From the NCBI GenBank assembly GCA_016870275.1, contig VGBZ01000021.1:1-39740 (forward strand): DNA of 39,740 nucleotides, in the 5' to 3' direction. A program made the position numbers and the translations under genes. Shown in pieces: positions 17,071-24,884 of this stretch (its first letter is position 1; each line of letters opens with the position of its first letter). The DNA is from Actinomycetota bacterium. GTDB taxonomy: Bacteria > Actinomycetota > Acidimicrobiia > Acidimicrobiales > Microtrichaceae. Below the pieces are notes generated by a model. That model worked only from the letters and a program-made list of their open reading frames with translations. It had not been told where the DNA came from and did not search any database.

Positions 17071-17937
17071 TCACGCCAGCCCGGCTCGCTCCGGCTTCGG
17101 TCGAAACGCTCCGGCGATCATGTCGTGGGTGAAGCCGCCCGGTTCCTCGCCGAGCACGGCGTAGCGGTAGAGCGCAGTGCGGAACACAGCACTCAGCGCC
17201 GAGGTGAACGCAGTCACGAGAACGATCCAGGCGACGAGCAGCACCACACCGATCACTGTGATCGGCACGTTCGAGTTGCTCGCACCGATGAAGATGATCG
17301 GCCCGGCCACGATCATCCCGATCAGGAACAACAGGAACCCGATCAGTCCGACTCCACCGTTCCCCACCACGTTCTCGCCCCAGGTGCGTTTGAACGCCGA
17401 CGCCGACCGCTTGAGTGCGTCGCCGACGCCCACCTGCTCGATCACGAGGATCGGCAGGACGAGCATGGTGACGAGGGTCCATGCGAGACCGACGAGACCG
17501 ACGACGATCCGACCGATGAAACCGGCTCGTTCCTGAATGGCCTGGAGCACGACTGAGACAGTGGCGCTGATGATCGCCCACGGGAGGATCCGCCCGGCGT
17601 TCTGGCCGGCCATCGTCAGGGCGCTTCCCAGCGTGGGGTTGCCTCCTGTCAGACGGTCGTTGGCCGCGAGAACGAGTGCCGACTGGAAGAAGATCGTGAC
17701 GTATGCGCCCACGACGTAGGCGAGGAACAACAGCACCCATCCGAGCACGCCGATCGAGACACTGCCGTCCGTGGTGGTCGAACCTGATCCGGTCAGGAAC
17801 ACACCGATCAGGAAGGGACTGACTGCGAGCGCTGAGACGATCGACGCAACGATCGGCAACACGATGAGTTCCTTGTCGTGGCGGAGCACCGCCCACGACG
17901 CAGAGAAGAGAGCGAGTGATCTCCGGAAGGTCCCCAT
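17071..17937 (-). CDS. DUF6159-type membrane protein
   Basis: A 288-aa integral membrane protein. It begins MGTFRRSLALFSASWAVLRHDKELIVLPI, the typical opening of DUF6159 proteins. About six hydrophobic helices follow, including WVLLFLAYVVGAYVTIFFQ and VLLVAWIVLVTAF. A conserved-looking loop reads SALVLAANDRLTGGNPT, and SAFKRTWGENVVGN links two helices. The family is widespread in actinobacteria and archaea and its function is not known. CAGAAT lies 6 nt before the ATG. It is convergent with the ABC-F gene (16-bp gap) and divergent from the NfuA-like gene. Confidence 0.85.
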   Translation of the reverse strand: MGTFRRSLALFSASWAVLRHDKELIVLPIVASIVSALAVSPFLIGVFLTGSGSTTTDGSVSIGVLGWVLLFLAYVVGAYVTIFFQSALVLAANDRLTGGNPTLGSALTMAGQNAGRILPWAIISATVSVVLQAIQERAGFIGRIVVGLVGLAWTLVTMLVLPILVIEQVGVGDALKRSASAFKRTWGENVVGNGGVGLIGFLLFLIGMIVAGPIIFIGASNSNVPITVIGVVLLVAWIVLVTAFTSALSAVFRTALYRYAVLGEEPGGFTHDMIAGAFRPKPERAGLA

Positions 17938-18007
17938 GAACTGATTCTGCCCGATGAGACGGGGCTGAACTGCGATCGGTGGCTGGGCCGGGCCGATTTT
18001 CTCCTAC

Positions 18008-18013
18008 TACGAT
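18008..18013 (+). promoter_or_regulatory. TACGAT -10 hexamer, leaderless start of the NfuA-like gene
   Basis: TACGAT ends 7 nt before the ATG at 18021 and no ribosome site precedes it. This decides against the earlier in-frame start at 17979. Confidence 0.5.
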
Positions 18014-18020
18014 GTGGGAA

Positions 18021-18701
18021 ATGTCCACCGACGCCACGAGTCCAGCCGACGTCGAGTCTGTGCCTGGGGCCCCAGAGGACGCCGATGGTGAGGTGTTTTC
18101 GGTGACCGCCGAGGCACTTGCGACCGTCCTCGACATCCGTTCTCAGGAGGACGACCCCGAGACGCTCGCTCTTCGGGTGGCGATCACTGGCGTTGCCGGT
18201 TCGGAGTTCCGTTACGAACTCGGCTTCGAGGAGATCGACTCGATCGGCGCAGATCACGTCCGCCATTCGGTCGGCGGGCTCGTCGTCGTCGTCCCTGCCG
18301 ACTCCGTCGACCGTCTGAGCGGTGCCGTCCTCGACCTGCCGCGCAATGCCGATCAGGGCGGCCTCGTCATCCGCAACCCCAACCGTCCGGATCCAATGGG
18401 TTCACTCCCAGCCGGAGTGGCGGAGGAACTGACCGGTTCGGTGACCGAACGGATCGAGCAGTTGCTGACCGACCACATCAACCCCGGACTCGCAGCTCAC
18501 GGCGGGTATGCGTCCCTCGTCGAGGTGAGTGACGACGGCGTGGCGACCGTCCTCATGGGCGGCGGCTGTCAGGGGTGCTCCGTCAGCGCCGTCACGCTGT
18601 CCGAGGGCATCAAGCGGATGATCCTTGAGGCGATCCCGGAAGTCACCGATGTGGTGGACGCCACGGACCACGCCGCAGGCACATCTCCGTACTACTCCTG
18701 A
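18021..18701 (+). CDS. nfuA: NfuA-like Fe-S cluster carrier (degenerate HesB/IscA plus NifU C-terminal domain)
   Basis: A 226-aa protein with the two-domain layout of NfuA. After a short acidic N-terminus, residues about 25-120 resemble an IscA/HesB fold (ALRVAITGVAGSEFRYELGFEE) but lack the cluster-binding cysteines, as in the degenerate A-type domain of NfuA. The C-terminal domain (about 140-226) matches the NifU C-terminal domain: INPGLAAHGGYASLVEV, then GGGCQGCSVSAVTLSEGIKRMI with the CxxC that binds a bridging [4Fe-4S] cluster in the dimer. It delivers clusters to apo-enzymes. In this window MoaA is such a client, and later isoprenoid-pathway enzymes are too. It is convergent with dxs. 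Confidence 0.92.
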   Translation: MSTDATSPADVESVPGAPEDADGEVFSVTAEALATVLDIRSQEDDPETLALRVAITGVAGSEFRYELGFEEIDSIGADHVRHSVGGLVVVVPADSVDRLSGAVLDLPRNADQGGLVIRNPNRPDPMGSLPAGVAEELTGSVTERIEQLLTDHINPGLAAHGGYASLVEVSDDGVATVLMGGGCQGCSVSAVTLSEGIKRMILEAIPEVTDVVDATDHAAGTSPYYS

Positions 18702-18733
18702 TCATCGTCTCCTGCGCAGGGGCCTGAGGTTCG

Positions 18734-18751
18734 ACCTCCACGCCGGGAGGT
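18734..18751. terminator. Hairpin between convergent nfuA-like gene and dxs
   Basis: ACCTCC (18734-18739) and GGAGGT (18746-18751) pair around a 6-nt loop. An outer pair, GCCTGAGG (18722-18729) and CCTCAGGC (18762-18769), encloses it and overlaps the dxs stop. The nested structure can form on either transcript, so it is a candidate bidirectional terminator, without a U-tract. Confidence 0.45.
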
Positions 18752-18763
18752 TGGGGTGGCTCC

Positions 18764-20626
18764 TCAGGCGGTGTCCGCCGAGGAGCGGCGCCACGCCAGC
18801 ACGGCGTCGCTGACGCCCTCGGCGTCGAGGCCGAGACGGGCGAGGATGGTGTCGGGTTTCCCGTGAGCCAGATAGACCGACGGCACCCCGAGGACTCGCA
18901 CATGTGGCCCGCCGACCGGAGCGAGTTGCGCCAGCGCATCAGCGATCGCTGCACCGATGCCGCCATCGCGCAGACCGTCCTCGATGGTCACGACCAGACG
19001 GTGCCGAGCGGCGTCATCGAGCATGTCCGGGTCGAGTGGCTTCACCACCCGAGGGTCCCAGACGGTCGCCTCGATACCCTCGGTGCGCAGCTTGTCAGCG
19101 GCGTCGCGGGCGGCGGCGAGCATCTTGCCCACCCCGATCAGGCACACGTCCTCGCCGGCCCGGAGCCGACGTGCGGAGAGCCCGGATCCGACCGCAGAGA
19201 GCTCATCGTCACCACGGTCGGGCGGAGCGGTCTTGGGGAAACGGATCGATGACGGACCGTCGGTGCAGAGCTCAAGCGCATCGTGGAGCATCTGGGCGAC
19301 CTCGCCGAAGTTGGAGGGTGCGAACAGTGTCATGTCGGGCACCTTCGACAACAACACCATGTCCAACAGGCCGTGGTGGGAGGCCCCGTCGTCGCCGGTG
19401 ATCCCGGCTCGGTCGAGGACGAACACGACCGGTTGGTGGTGCAGTCCCACGTCGAGGTTCACCTGGTCGATGGCCCGCGTGAGGAACGTCGAGTACACGG
19501 CGAACACCGGACGCAAGCCGCTCATCGCCATGCCGGCGGCAGAAGTGACGGCGTGCTGTTCGGCGATTCCGACATCGATCGCACGATCCGGGAATCGGTC
19601 GAACATTGGCAGGAGACCTGTCGAGTCGGGCATGGCTGCGGTGATCGCAACGACCTCAGGTCGGGCCTCGGCCTCGGCGACAATGGCGTCGGAGAACGCC
19701 GCGGTGAACGACCCAGCCTTGAGCTCCGACGTGTCGTGCATGTTCTTGACGTCGTCCTCCTCCGCCGGTCCGTACCCCAAGCCCTTCTGGGTGAGCACGT
19801 GGACGACCACGGGGCCGTCGAGATCCTTCGCCGCTGCGAGCGCCGCCTCGACCGAGGGGATGTCGTGGCCGTCGTAGGGCCCGAGGTAGTTGACGCCGAG
19901 TTGCTCGAAGAATGCAGGTGGTTCGAAGATCTCACGGATTGCGGCCTTGGCGCCCTCGACGCCTCGTTCGAGGTAGTTGCCGACAACGGGAATGTCGTTG
20001 AGGAGGCGCTCCATGCGAGCCCGGTTGCGCTGGTAGCTCGATGAGGCCCGGAACCGCGAGAGGCTCTCGCCGAGCCGGGACGCCGTCGGGGCGTAGGACC
20101 GACCGTTGTCGTTGAGGACGATGATCGCCTTTCGGCCGCTGTTGCCGAGGTTGTTCAGTCCCTCGTATGCCATCCCACCGGTGAGGGCGCCGTCCCCGAT
20201 CACCGCTACGACGTGTCGGTGATCCTCACCCCTGAGGTGAAAGGCCGTCGACATTCCGTATGCATAGGAGACGATCGTCGATGCGTGGCTGTTCTCGACC
20301 CAGTCGTGGTCGGACTCGGAGCGGCTCGGATAACCGGAGAGTCCACCCTCTTGACGGAGCGAGGCGAAATCCTCAGTGCGTCCGGTGATCATCTTGTGGA
20401 CATACGCCTGATGTCCGGTGTCCCAGAGGATGACGTCCCGGGGCGACCGGAAGGTCCGGTGCAGGGCCAGCGTGAGTTCAACCACTCCGAGGTTCGAACC
20501 GAGGTGACCACCGGTGGTGGTCACCTGCTGGACGATCCGATCCCGGATCTCAGCTGCGAGCCACGTGAGTTGCTGCTGGTCGAGCAGATCGAGATCGGCC
20601 GGACCGTTCAGTTTCTCGAGCAACAT
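18764..20626 (-). CDS. dxs: 1-deoxy-D-xylulose-5-phosphate synthase
   Basis: A 620-aa thiamine-diphosphate enzyme that condenses pyruvate and glyceraldehyde-3-phosphate, the first step of the MEP isoprenoid pathway. The ATG at 20626 follows GGAGG and gives MLLEKLNGPADLD, a normal start; an upstream in-frame GTG would add 68 Pro/Arg-rich residues and is rejected. Motifs: TGGHLGSNLGVVELTLALH (early), the ThDP motif GDGALTGGMAYEGLNN, then DVGIAEQHAVT and RAGITGDDGASHHGLLD in the pyrimidine-binding domain, and a C-terminal transketolase domain (WDPRVVKPLD). Length is typical. A promoter with an inverted repeat lies just upstream. The UPF0104 gene is 283 bp further upstream on the same strand. Confidence 0.97.
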   Translation of the reverse strand: MLLEKLNGPADLDLLDQQQLTWLAAEIRDRIVQQVTTTGGHLGSNLGVVELTLALHRTFRSPRDVILWDTGHQAYVHKMITGRTEDFASLRQEGGLSGYPSRSESDHDWVENSHASTIVSYAYGMSTAFHLRGEDHRHVVAVIGDGALTGGMAYEGLNNLGNSGRKAIIVLNDNGRSYAPTASRLGESLSRFRASSSYQRNRARMERLLNDIPVVGNYLERGVEGAKAAIREIFEPPAFFEQLGVNYLGPYDGHDIPSVEAALAAAKDLDGPVVVHVLTQKGLGYGPAEEDDVKNMHDTSELKAGSFTAAFSDAIVAEAEARPEVVAITAAMPDSTGLLPMFDRFPDRAIDVGIAEQHAVTSAAGMAMSGLRPVFAVYSTFLTRAIDQVNLDVGLHHQPVVFVLDRAGITGDDGASHHGLLDMVLLSKVPDMTLFAPSNFGEVAQMLHDALELCTDGPSSIRFPKTAPPDRGDDELSAVGSGLSARRLRAGEDVCLIGVGKMLAAARDAADKLRTEGIEATVWDPRVVKPLDPDMLDDAARHRLVVTIEDGLRDGGIGAAIADALAQLAPVGGPHVRVLGVPSVYLAHGKPDTILARLGLDAEGVSDAVLAWRRSSADTA

Positions 20627-20654
20627 CGTCTCGTGGACCTCCGGAGTCTCCCTC

Positions 20655-20689
20655 ACCGTACCCCGGTCGCCGGAGACCGTCAGGTCTCC
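20655..20689 (-). promoter_or_regulatory. dxs promoter with overlapping inverted repeat
   Basis: On the minus strand CTGACG (20678-20683) and TACGGT (20655-20660) are spaced by 17 bp, predicting a start about 20-25 nt before the dxs ATG. The perfect inverted repeat GGAGACC (20672-20678), GTCA, GGTCTCC (20683-20689) covers the -35 element, as an operator would. Confidence 0.5.
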
Positions 20690-20909
20690 CGGATGGTGCC
20701 GGGTGACCGCAGCGCCCGGGCGTGAGGTCTCGCCGCTCGCCGCAGGCCGGAGTCCGGCCGATCCGGTCGTGTGACGGGTCGGGAGCGGTTGTGCGATCGA
20801 GGACGGAGAGACTGGATCGGGCGGGCTCATTCAATTGGTACGTCGGCGGCGGGGTCGTCGGATGCGGCTGCAGCGGATCCGGATCGATGTCACCGTTCGT
20901 GATCGACGT

Positions 20910-22061
20910 TCAGCCGGGTGTTGCCGGTGTTGTCTCGGCGTTGTGGCCGTCGGTGCCGTAGCGGCGGCGGCCGATCACGAACGCCGGAGCCCCGGCCAGA
21001 CTGGCGAGCACGAAGACGAAGTAGACGCACAGGCCGAGGGCGATCGCCTCCTCATCGGCCACCCCGAGCGCTCCGAAGTACAACACGAACGCCGCCTCGC
21101 GGACGCCGAGGCCGCCGAGGGTGAGCGGGAAGTTCTGGATGATCGCAGTCGGTGGGAAGAACGCCATGGCGGCGAAGAGGGTCACTTCGTAGAGGCCGAG
21201 TGCCTGGCCGCAGGCCCAGACCGAAACGCACTGGAGGAGTTGGAACGCCAGACCGGCCGAGACCACCCCGATCACCCGCCCGGGCCGTTCCCTGACCGCC
21301 ACGACTCCGAGGTGGACAGCGCCGAGGTACCGACGCCATCCGCTCCTTCCCACCAGTCGCCCGGCGCCCCGGGGGTGCCCGGCCGCCCACAGGATGACGC
21401 CGAGTGCCACCAGCGTGACCACGTCGATCGCAATGGCGATCGACGTGGGTGTTCCCAACGAGATCAAACCGGCACCCAGGACGATGCCGATGACCGAGAG
21501 CATCGGCAGGACGAACCATCCGGTCAGGCGTTCCAGGCTGGTGGCGGCGAACGAATCGGCGTAGTCGCCGACGTCGGCTCCCTGACGCACAACTCGGATC
21601 ACGTCGCCGCCGAAGGAGGTCGGGAGTGCGTTGGAGACGAACTCCCCGGCGAGGAGATGGCTCGTCAGTCGCCGGAACGGAAGATGGATGCCGAGAGCAT
21701 CGGACACCTGTGCCCACCTGAGGGTCTGGAGCAGGTACGCCACGAGATGGACCGCAACGGCGAGCAGGAGCCAGCCCACGGCCGCAGAGGAGAACACCGG
21801 AACGAGATCGCCGAGCGAAACATCCGGAAGCCGCCAGAAAAGGATTGCCAGGAACAACATCGACACGAGCAGCCGCACCACGGTGCGCCGCCAGTCGTTG
21901 GCGGGTAGTCGCTCAGGTACCGGATGCTCACCGATCTCGGCGAGCGCCTCGGCCCGTTCCGACTGCTGTTGCACCCGCTCCGGATCCTCGTGACCGGTCA
22001 CGGTCTCGACCGGTTCGCTGGTGGACCCACCGGCGAGGTCATCGGGGGCCTCGGAGTCCAT
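20910..22061 (-). CDS. UPF0104/LPG-synthase-type integral membrane protein
   Basis: A 383-aa membrane protein with the pattern of the lysylphosphatidylglycerol-synthase transmembrane family (PF03706). A 60-residue hydrophilic, acidic N-terminus precedes about eight to nine helices. The family landmarks are LQTLRWAQVSDALG, FVSNALPTSFGGDVIRV and FPLTLGGLGVREAAFVLYF, the last being the Gly-rich re-entrant segment. It lacks the soluble aminoacyl-transferase domain of MprF, so it is more likely a lipid flippase or glycolipid transport factor than an LPG synthase. The ATG at 22061 comes 8 nt after TAGGCT. It lies upstream of dxs on the same strand, possibly hinting at polyprenyl-lipid traffic; that link is speculative. 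Confidence 0.88.
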   Translation of the reverse strand: MDSEAPDDLAGGSTSEPVETVTGHEDPERVQQQSERAEALAEIGEHPVPERLPANDWRRTVVRLLVSMLFLAILFWRLPDVSLGDLVPVFSSAAVGWLLLAVAVHLVAYLLQTLRWAQVSDALGIHLPFRRLTSHLLAGEFVSNALPTSFGGDVIRVVRQGADVGDYADSFAATSLERLTGWFVLPMLSVIGIVLGAGLISLGTPTSIAIAIDVVTLVALGVILWAAGHPRGAGRLVGRSGWRRYLGAVHLGVVAVRERPGRVIGVVSAGLAFQLLQCVSVWACGQALGLYEVTLFAAMAFFPPTAIIQNFPLTLGGLGVREAAFVLYFGALGVADEEAIALGLCVYFVFVLASLAGAPAFVIGRRRYGTDGHNAETTPATPG

Positions 22062-22069
22062 CGACAGCG

Positions 22070-22075
22070 AGCCTA
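22070..22075 (-). promoter_or_regulatory. TAGGCT -10 hexamer, leaderless start of the UPF0104 gene
   Basis: On the minus strand TAGGCT ends 8 nt before the ATG at 22061, within the spacing range of the other leaderless candidates. Confidence 0.4.
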
Positions 22076-22145
22076 CCGATCGTTCGCCCGGGTGTTCCGG
22101 GAGGGCGACGAGCCTGCCCCGGGGGTCGGTGCGAGTTGGTCCGTC

Positions 22146-22523
22146 TCAGCGGGCCTTGTCGAGGAAGCGTTCGACGTCGACCACGACCCTGGTGACCTTG
22201 CCCGCTGCCACGAGACCGCGTTCGTCCTTGGCGGAGACGTGGAACAACAGGCGACGACCCTCGACCTTCTCGAGCGTGGCCTCGGCAACGATCCGGCCAC
22301 CTACCGCTGTCGGTGAGATGTGCTCGAGTTGAACCCGCATGCCGACGGTGCTCGACCCGGGGTCGAGTTGACCTTCGAGCGACGCCACCGAGGCCTCCTC
22401 GACGAGCGCCAGGATTCTCGGGGTCGACAGGACCGGGACGTCGCCGGAACGGAACGCAATGGCCGTGTCGTTCTCGGTCACGATCAGTTCGACGGTGGCG
22501 GACAGTCCGGTGCGGATCGGCAC
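22146..22523 (-). CDS. FlK-type hotdog thioesterase
   Basis: A 125-aa hotdog-fold protein resembling the fluoroacetyl-CoA thioesterase (FlK) family. I place the start at the GTG at 22523, 7 nt after TACTGT; an ATG at 22541 would add six residues. The FlK catalytic pattern is present: Thr in VLSTPRI, Glu in LVEEASVASLE and His in VQLEHISPTAVG. The C-terminal strand LLFHVSAKDERGLVAAGKVTRVVV closes the fold. Most members are not fluoroacetate-specific and probably hydrolyse small acyl-CoAs or protect the CoA pool. It lies 84 bp upstream of the UPF0104 gene on the same strand and divergent from tldD. Confidence 0.87.
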   Translation of the reverse strand: MPIRTGLSATVELIVTENDTAIAFRSGDVPVLSTPRILALVEEASVASLEGQLDPGSSTVGMRVQLEHISPTAVGGRIVAEATLEKVEGRRLLFHVSAKDERGLVAAGKVTRVVVDVERFLDKAR

Positions 22524-22530
22524 GAGGTCT

Positions 22531-22536
22531 ACAGTA
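22531..22536 (-). promoter_or_regulatory. TACTGT -10 hexamer, leaderless GTG start of the thioesterase
   Basis: On the minus strand TACTGT ends 7 nt before the GTG at 22523. If used, the ATG at 22541 would be upstream of the transcript start. Confidence 0.45.
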
Positions 22537-22618
22537 AGCATTCCACGCGTTGGGACCGAATCGACGCAAGATGGACGCTCGGGACCGTCCCGGGGACTGT
22601 GCTGGTGGAGGCCGCAGA

Positions 22619-24010
22619 ATGATCGATGACGACGTCCTCGAGCGGGTGCTCTCAGTGGGTGTGGCCCGTGGCGCGGACTTCGCTGAGGTGTTCGCCGAGG
22701 ATCGCCGTTCCTCCTCGGCGGTCCTCGATGACGCCAAGGTCGAGGAGCTCACCTCGGGGCGGGATCGCGGGGCGGGTGTCCGGGTCGTCACGGGCTCCAC
22801 GACCGGGTTCGCCCACACCTCTGACTTGAGCGAGGCCGGGCTCATCGCCGCTGCCGAGGCGGCCGCAGCGGCGTCGCGTCAGGGCGACGGTGGCGTTCGG
22901 GTGGTGTCACTCGACCGAGTTCGAGCACCGCGACCGAATGACGTGCGGGTGCCACCCAGCGATGTCGCCAAGGCCCGCAAGGTGGAACTGCTCCTCGCAG
23001 CTGACGAGTCCGCTCGCTCGGCGGGTTCGGCGATCACACAGGTGTCGGCCCGCTACGGCGACTCGCAACGCACGATTCTGGTGGCGAACAGCGACGGGGT
23101 CCTCGCGGGTGACGAGCAGGTCAGGACGCTCTTCGCCGTGTCGTGTGTGGCCACCGGCGATGCTGGGATGCAGACCGGTCGGGAGTCCGTCGGCCGAACC
23201 GTCGGGTTCGAACTGTTCGACGAGCACGACGTGAGCGACCTCGCCGCACGCGCTGCTGGGCGGGCGATCACCAAGTTGGCTGCTCGTCCGGCGCCCTCGG
23301 GCGAGATGACCGTCGTCATCGGCCCGGGCGGCGGTGGTGTCATGTTCCACGAGGCCTGCGGGCATGGGCTCGAGGCCGACTTGGTGGCCAAGGGGGCGTC
23401 GGTGTTCGCCGGTCGAGTCGGTGAGCAGGTGGCCAGTCCACTGGTGACACTCGTCGACGACGGGACCATAAGTGGGGAGTGGGGATGCTTCTCAGTCGAT
23501 GACGAGGGTCGCCCGGCACAGCGGAATGTGCTGATCCAAGACGGTGTGCTCGTCGACTACATGTGGGACGCACTCCGGGCCCGGGCCGAGGGGCGCCCGT
23601 CGAGCGGGAACGGTCGGCGTCAGGGCTATCAGTACCTCCCGATGGTCCGCATGACCAACACCTACCTGATCGGCGGTCAGTCGGATCCCGAGGCGATCGT
23701 TGCCGACACCCCCTCGGGCGTGTATGTGGCACACCTCGGCGGCGGTCAGGTCAACACCGCCAACGGCGACTTCGTCTTCGGGATGACCGAGGCCTACCTG
23801 ATCGAGGACGGTCGGATCACCGAACCGCTCCGGGAGGGCAACCTCATCGGTAACGGCCCGGCGGTCCTCGAGGCCATCGATGCCGTGGGCAACGACTTCG
23901 AGATGGGGCCGCCGGGCACCTGTGGCAAGGACGGTCAGGGCGTACCTGTGGGCGACGGTGTCCCGACGCTCCGGGCGCACGGGCTCACGATCGGTGGCAC
24001 CGCAGGCTGA
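22619..24010 (+). CDS. tldD: TldD metalloprotease subunit
   Basis: A 463-aa zinc protease subunit. The ATG at 22619 follows GGTGGAGG at good spacing. The motif MFHEACGHGLEADLV holds the HExxxH zinc site (His244, Glu245, His248) that defines TldD; later GTCGKDGQGVPVGDG carries the C-terminal Cys region. TldD pairs with TldE/PmbA to form a chamber in which only TldD is catalytic. The pair degrades unfolded peptides and removes leader peptides from some ribosomal natural products. Two tldE paralogs lie downstream on the same strand, but a lipoprotein gene on the opposite strand interrupts the set, so they are not one simple operon. Confidence 0.96.
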   Translation: MIDDDVLERVLSVGVARGADFAEVFAEDRRSSSAVLDDAKVEELTSGRDRGAGVRVVTGSTTGFAHTSDLSEAGLIAAAEAAAAASRQGDGGVRVVSLDRVRAPRPNDVRVPPSDVAKARKVELLLAADESARSAGSAITQVSARYGDSQRTILVANSDGVLAGDEQVRTLFAVSCVATGDAGMQTGRESVGRTVGFELFDEHDVSDLAARAAGRAITKLAARPAPSGEMTVVIGPGGGGVMFHEACGHGLEADLVAKGASVFAGRVGEQVASPLVTLVDDGTISGEWGCFSVDDEGRPAQRNVLIQDGVLVDYMWDALRARAEGRPSSGNGRRQGYQYLPMVRMTNTYLIGGQSDPEAIVADTPSGVYVAHLGGGQVNTANGDFVFGMTEAYLIEDGRITEPLREGNLIGNGPAVLEAIDAVGNDFEMGPPGTCGKDGQGVPVGDGVPTLRAHGLTIGGTAG

Positions 24011-24098
24011 GCACCGGCAACGCGCCTCTCATCGACAACACGGGCAACGAGTTCACTGCGTCGCGTGCGTTGGAGTGCTGCAGCCGAGGTGACGCGAC

Positions 24099-24124
24099 CG
24101 GGCCCCCGCCGGAGCGGGGGCCCG
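24099..24124. terminator. Strong GC hairpin between convergent tldD and lipoprotein genes
   Basis: An 11-bp perfect stem, CGGGCCCCCGC (24099-24109) with GCGGGGGCCCG (24114-24124), closes a CGGA tetraloop. It lies between the stop of tldD (24010) and the stop of the minus-strand lipoprotein (24152). There is no U-tract, but the stem is very stable in both directions. Confidence 0.75.
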
Positions 24125-24151
24125 TGCGGAAATGTGGTGCTGCCTCGAAGG

Positions 24152-24691
24152 TCAGTTCTTGTCGTCGGGCATCATGCCGTCCATGCCGTCCATGCCGTCC
24201 ATGCCGTCCATGCCGTCGGGCATCATGCCGTCCGGCATACCAGCTCCTCCGAACGCAGAACCGGCGAGCTCCTGGAGTGAATCGGTGGCCTTCTGGCTGC
24301 ACTCCTGCACAGCGGTGGACAACGACGGGTCCTCGATCAGCGTCGAGACGAGGCCGGCTGCGTCCTGTGCGAGCTGCTGGGCCTGCTTGGACAGTTCCTC
24401 GCTGCTGCTGGCGTCCTTGTTCTTGACGGCCTCCTCGACGCTGGCCGCGAGTTCCTCGACCTGATTGCAGTACTTGTCGACCTCGGCGTTGCCGGTGTTG
24501 CTGCTGCCGGAGCTCGAACCGCCGGACTCAGAGCCGCCGGACTCAGAGCCGCCGGACTCGGAGCCGCCGGACTCAGAGCCGGAGGCTGCGGTCGTCTCCG
24601 AACCGCTCTCTGAGGAATCGCTGCCACCGCAACCGGTGACGAGGGCGGTGGCACATGCCAACGCAGCGAGGAGGATGAGGAATCGTTTCAT
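24152..24691 (-). CDS. Repeat-rich small lipoprotein with Met-Asp-Gly tail
   Basis: A 179-aa lipoprotein. The ATG at 24691 follows AAAGG and the signal peptide MKRFLILLAALACATALVTGC ends in a lipobox Cys. After the Cys comes a low-complexity Ser/Gly/Glu spacer with four SGGSE units. A helical domain (about 65-145) starts VDKYCNQVEELAASVEEAVK, contains CSQKATDSLQELAG and has two Cys that could form a disulfide. The tail has repeated GMD units between MPDGMMPDG and MMPDDKN. Met- and Asp-rich tails can bind metals, but no function is established. It is convergent with tldD and divergent from the first tldE (193-bp gap). It could be a periplasmic sensor or binding protein. Confidence 0.85.
   Translation of the reverse strand: MKRFLILLAALACATALVTGCGGSDSSESGSETTAASGSESGGSESGGSESGGSESGGSSSGSSNTGNAEVDKYCNQVEELAASVEEAVKNKDASSSEELSKQAQQLAQDAAGLVSTLIEDPSLSTAVQECSQKATDSLQELAGSAFGGAGMPDGMMPDGMDGMDGMDGMDGMMPDDKN
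24173..24217 (-). repeat. Five 9-bp units encoding (GMD)n
   Basis: CATGCCGTC is repeated five times in perfect tandem on the plus strand, giving Gly-Met-Asp repeats in the lipoprotein tail. The unit length keeps the frame. Confidence 0.95.
24519..24578 (-). repeat. Four 15-bp units in the lipoprotein spacer
   Basis: Four copies of a 15-bp unit (CCGCCGGACTCAGAG with one variant base in the third) encode the Ser/Gly/Glu spacer after the lipobox. Confidence 0.93.
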
Positions 24692-24866
24692 GGGACACAA
24701 CCTTTGTCGGGGGCGTCGGGACCGATCTCCGCCCCGGGCCGCATATTCACTTGTGGTGGACGTCGAGATCCTAGGTGGCAGAGCGGGTGCTCCGAGTGGT
24801 TTCCAGTTCGTCGTGATTCGCCGCTCGATGATCTCGGGGCCCTGCGGCTCATCAGGTTTCCGGTGC

Positions 24867-24877
24867 TGTGGCAGGCT
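24867..24877 (+). promoter_or_regulatory. TGTGGCAGGCT element 7 nt before the tldE GTG
   Basis: CAGGCT (24872-24877) sits where a leaderless -10 is expected. The surrounding 13-mer GCTGTGGCAGGCT (24865-24877) recurs exactly before moeA (32226-32238), also 7 nt from a GTG start. Confidence 0.45.
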
Positions 24878-24884
24878 GCGTCTC

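Noticed and set aside
20626-20830. N-terminal extension of dxs by 68 residues
   Set aside because: The extension is Pro/Arg-rich, contains the predicted promoter, and the ATG at 20626 has a good ribosome site.
20627-20909. Riboswitch (for example thiamine pyrophosphate) upstream of dxs
   Set aside because: No thi-box-like conserved blocks were recognised, and the predicted leader is only about 25 nt.
20835-21908. Plus-strand open frame of about 357 codons
   Set aside because: Antisense to the UPF0104 membrane protein; the His/Glu/Arg-rich translation is the mirror of hydrophobic codons.
24165-24235. CRISPR-like repeat array
   Set aside because: The repeats are contiguous 9-bp units without spacers and lie in a coding frame.
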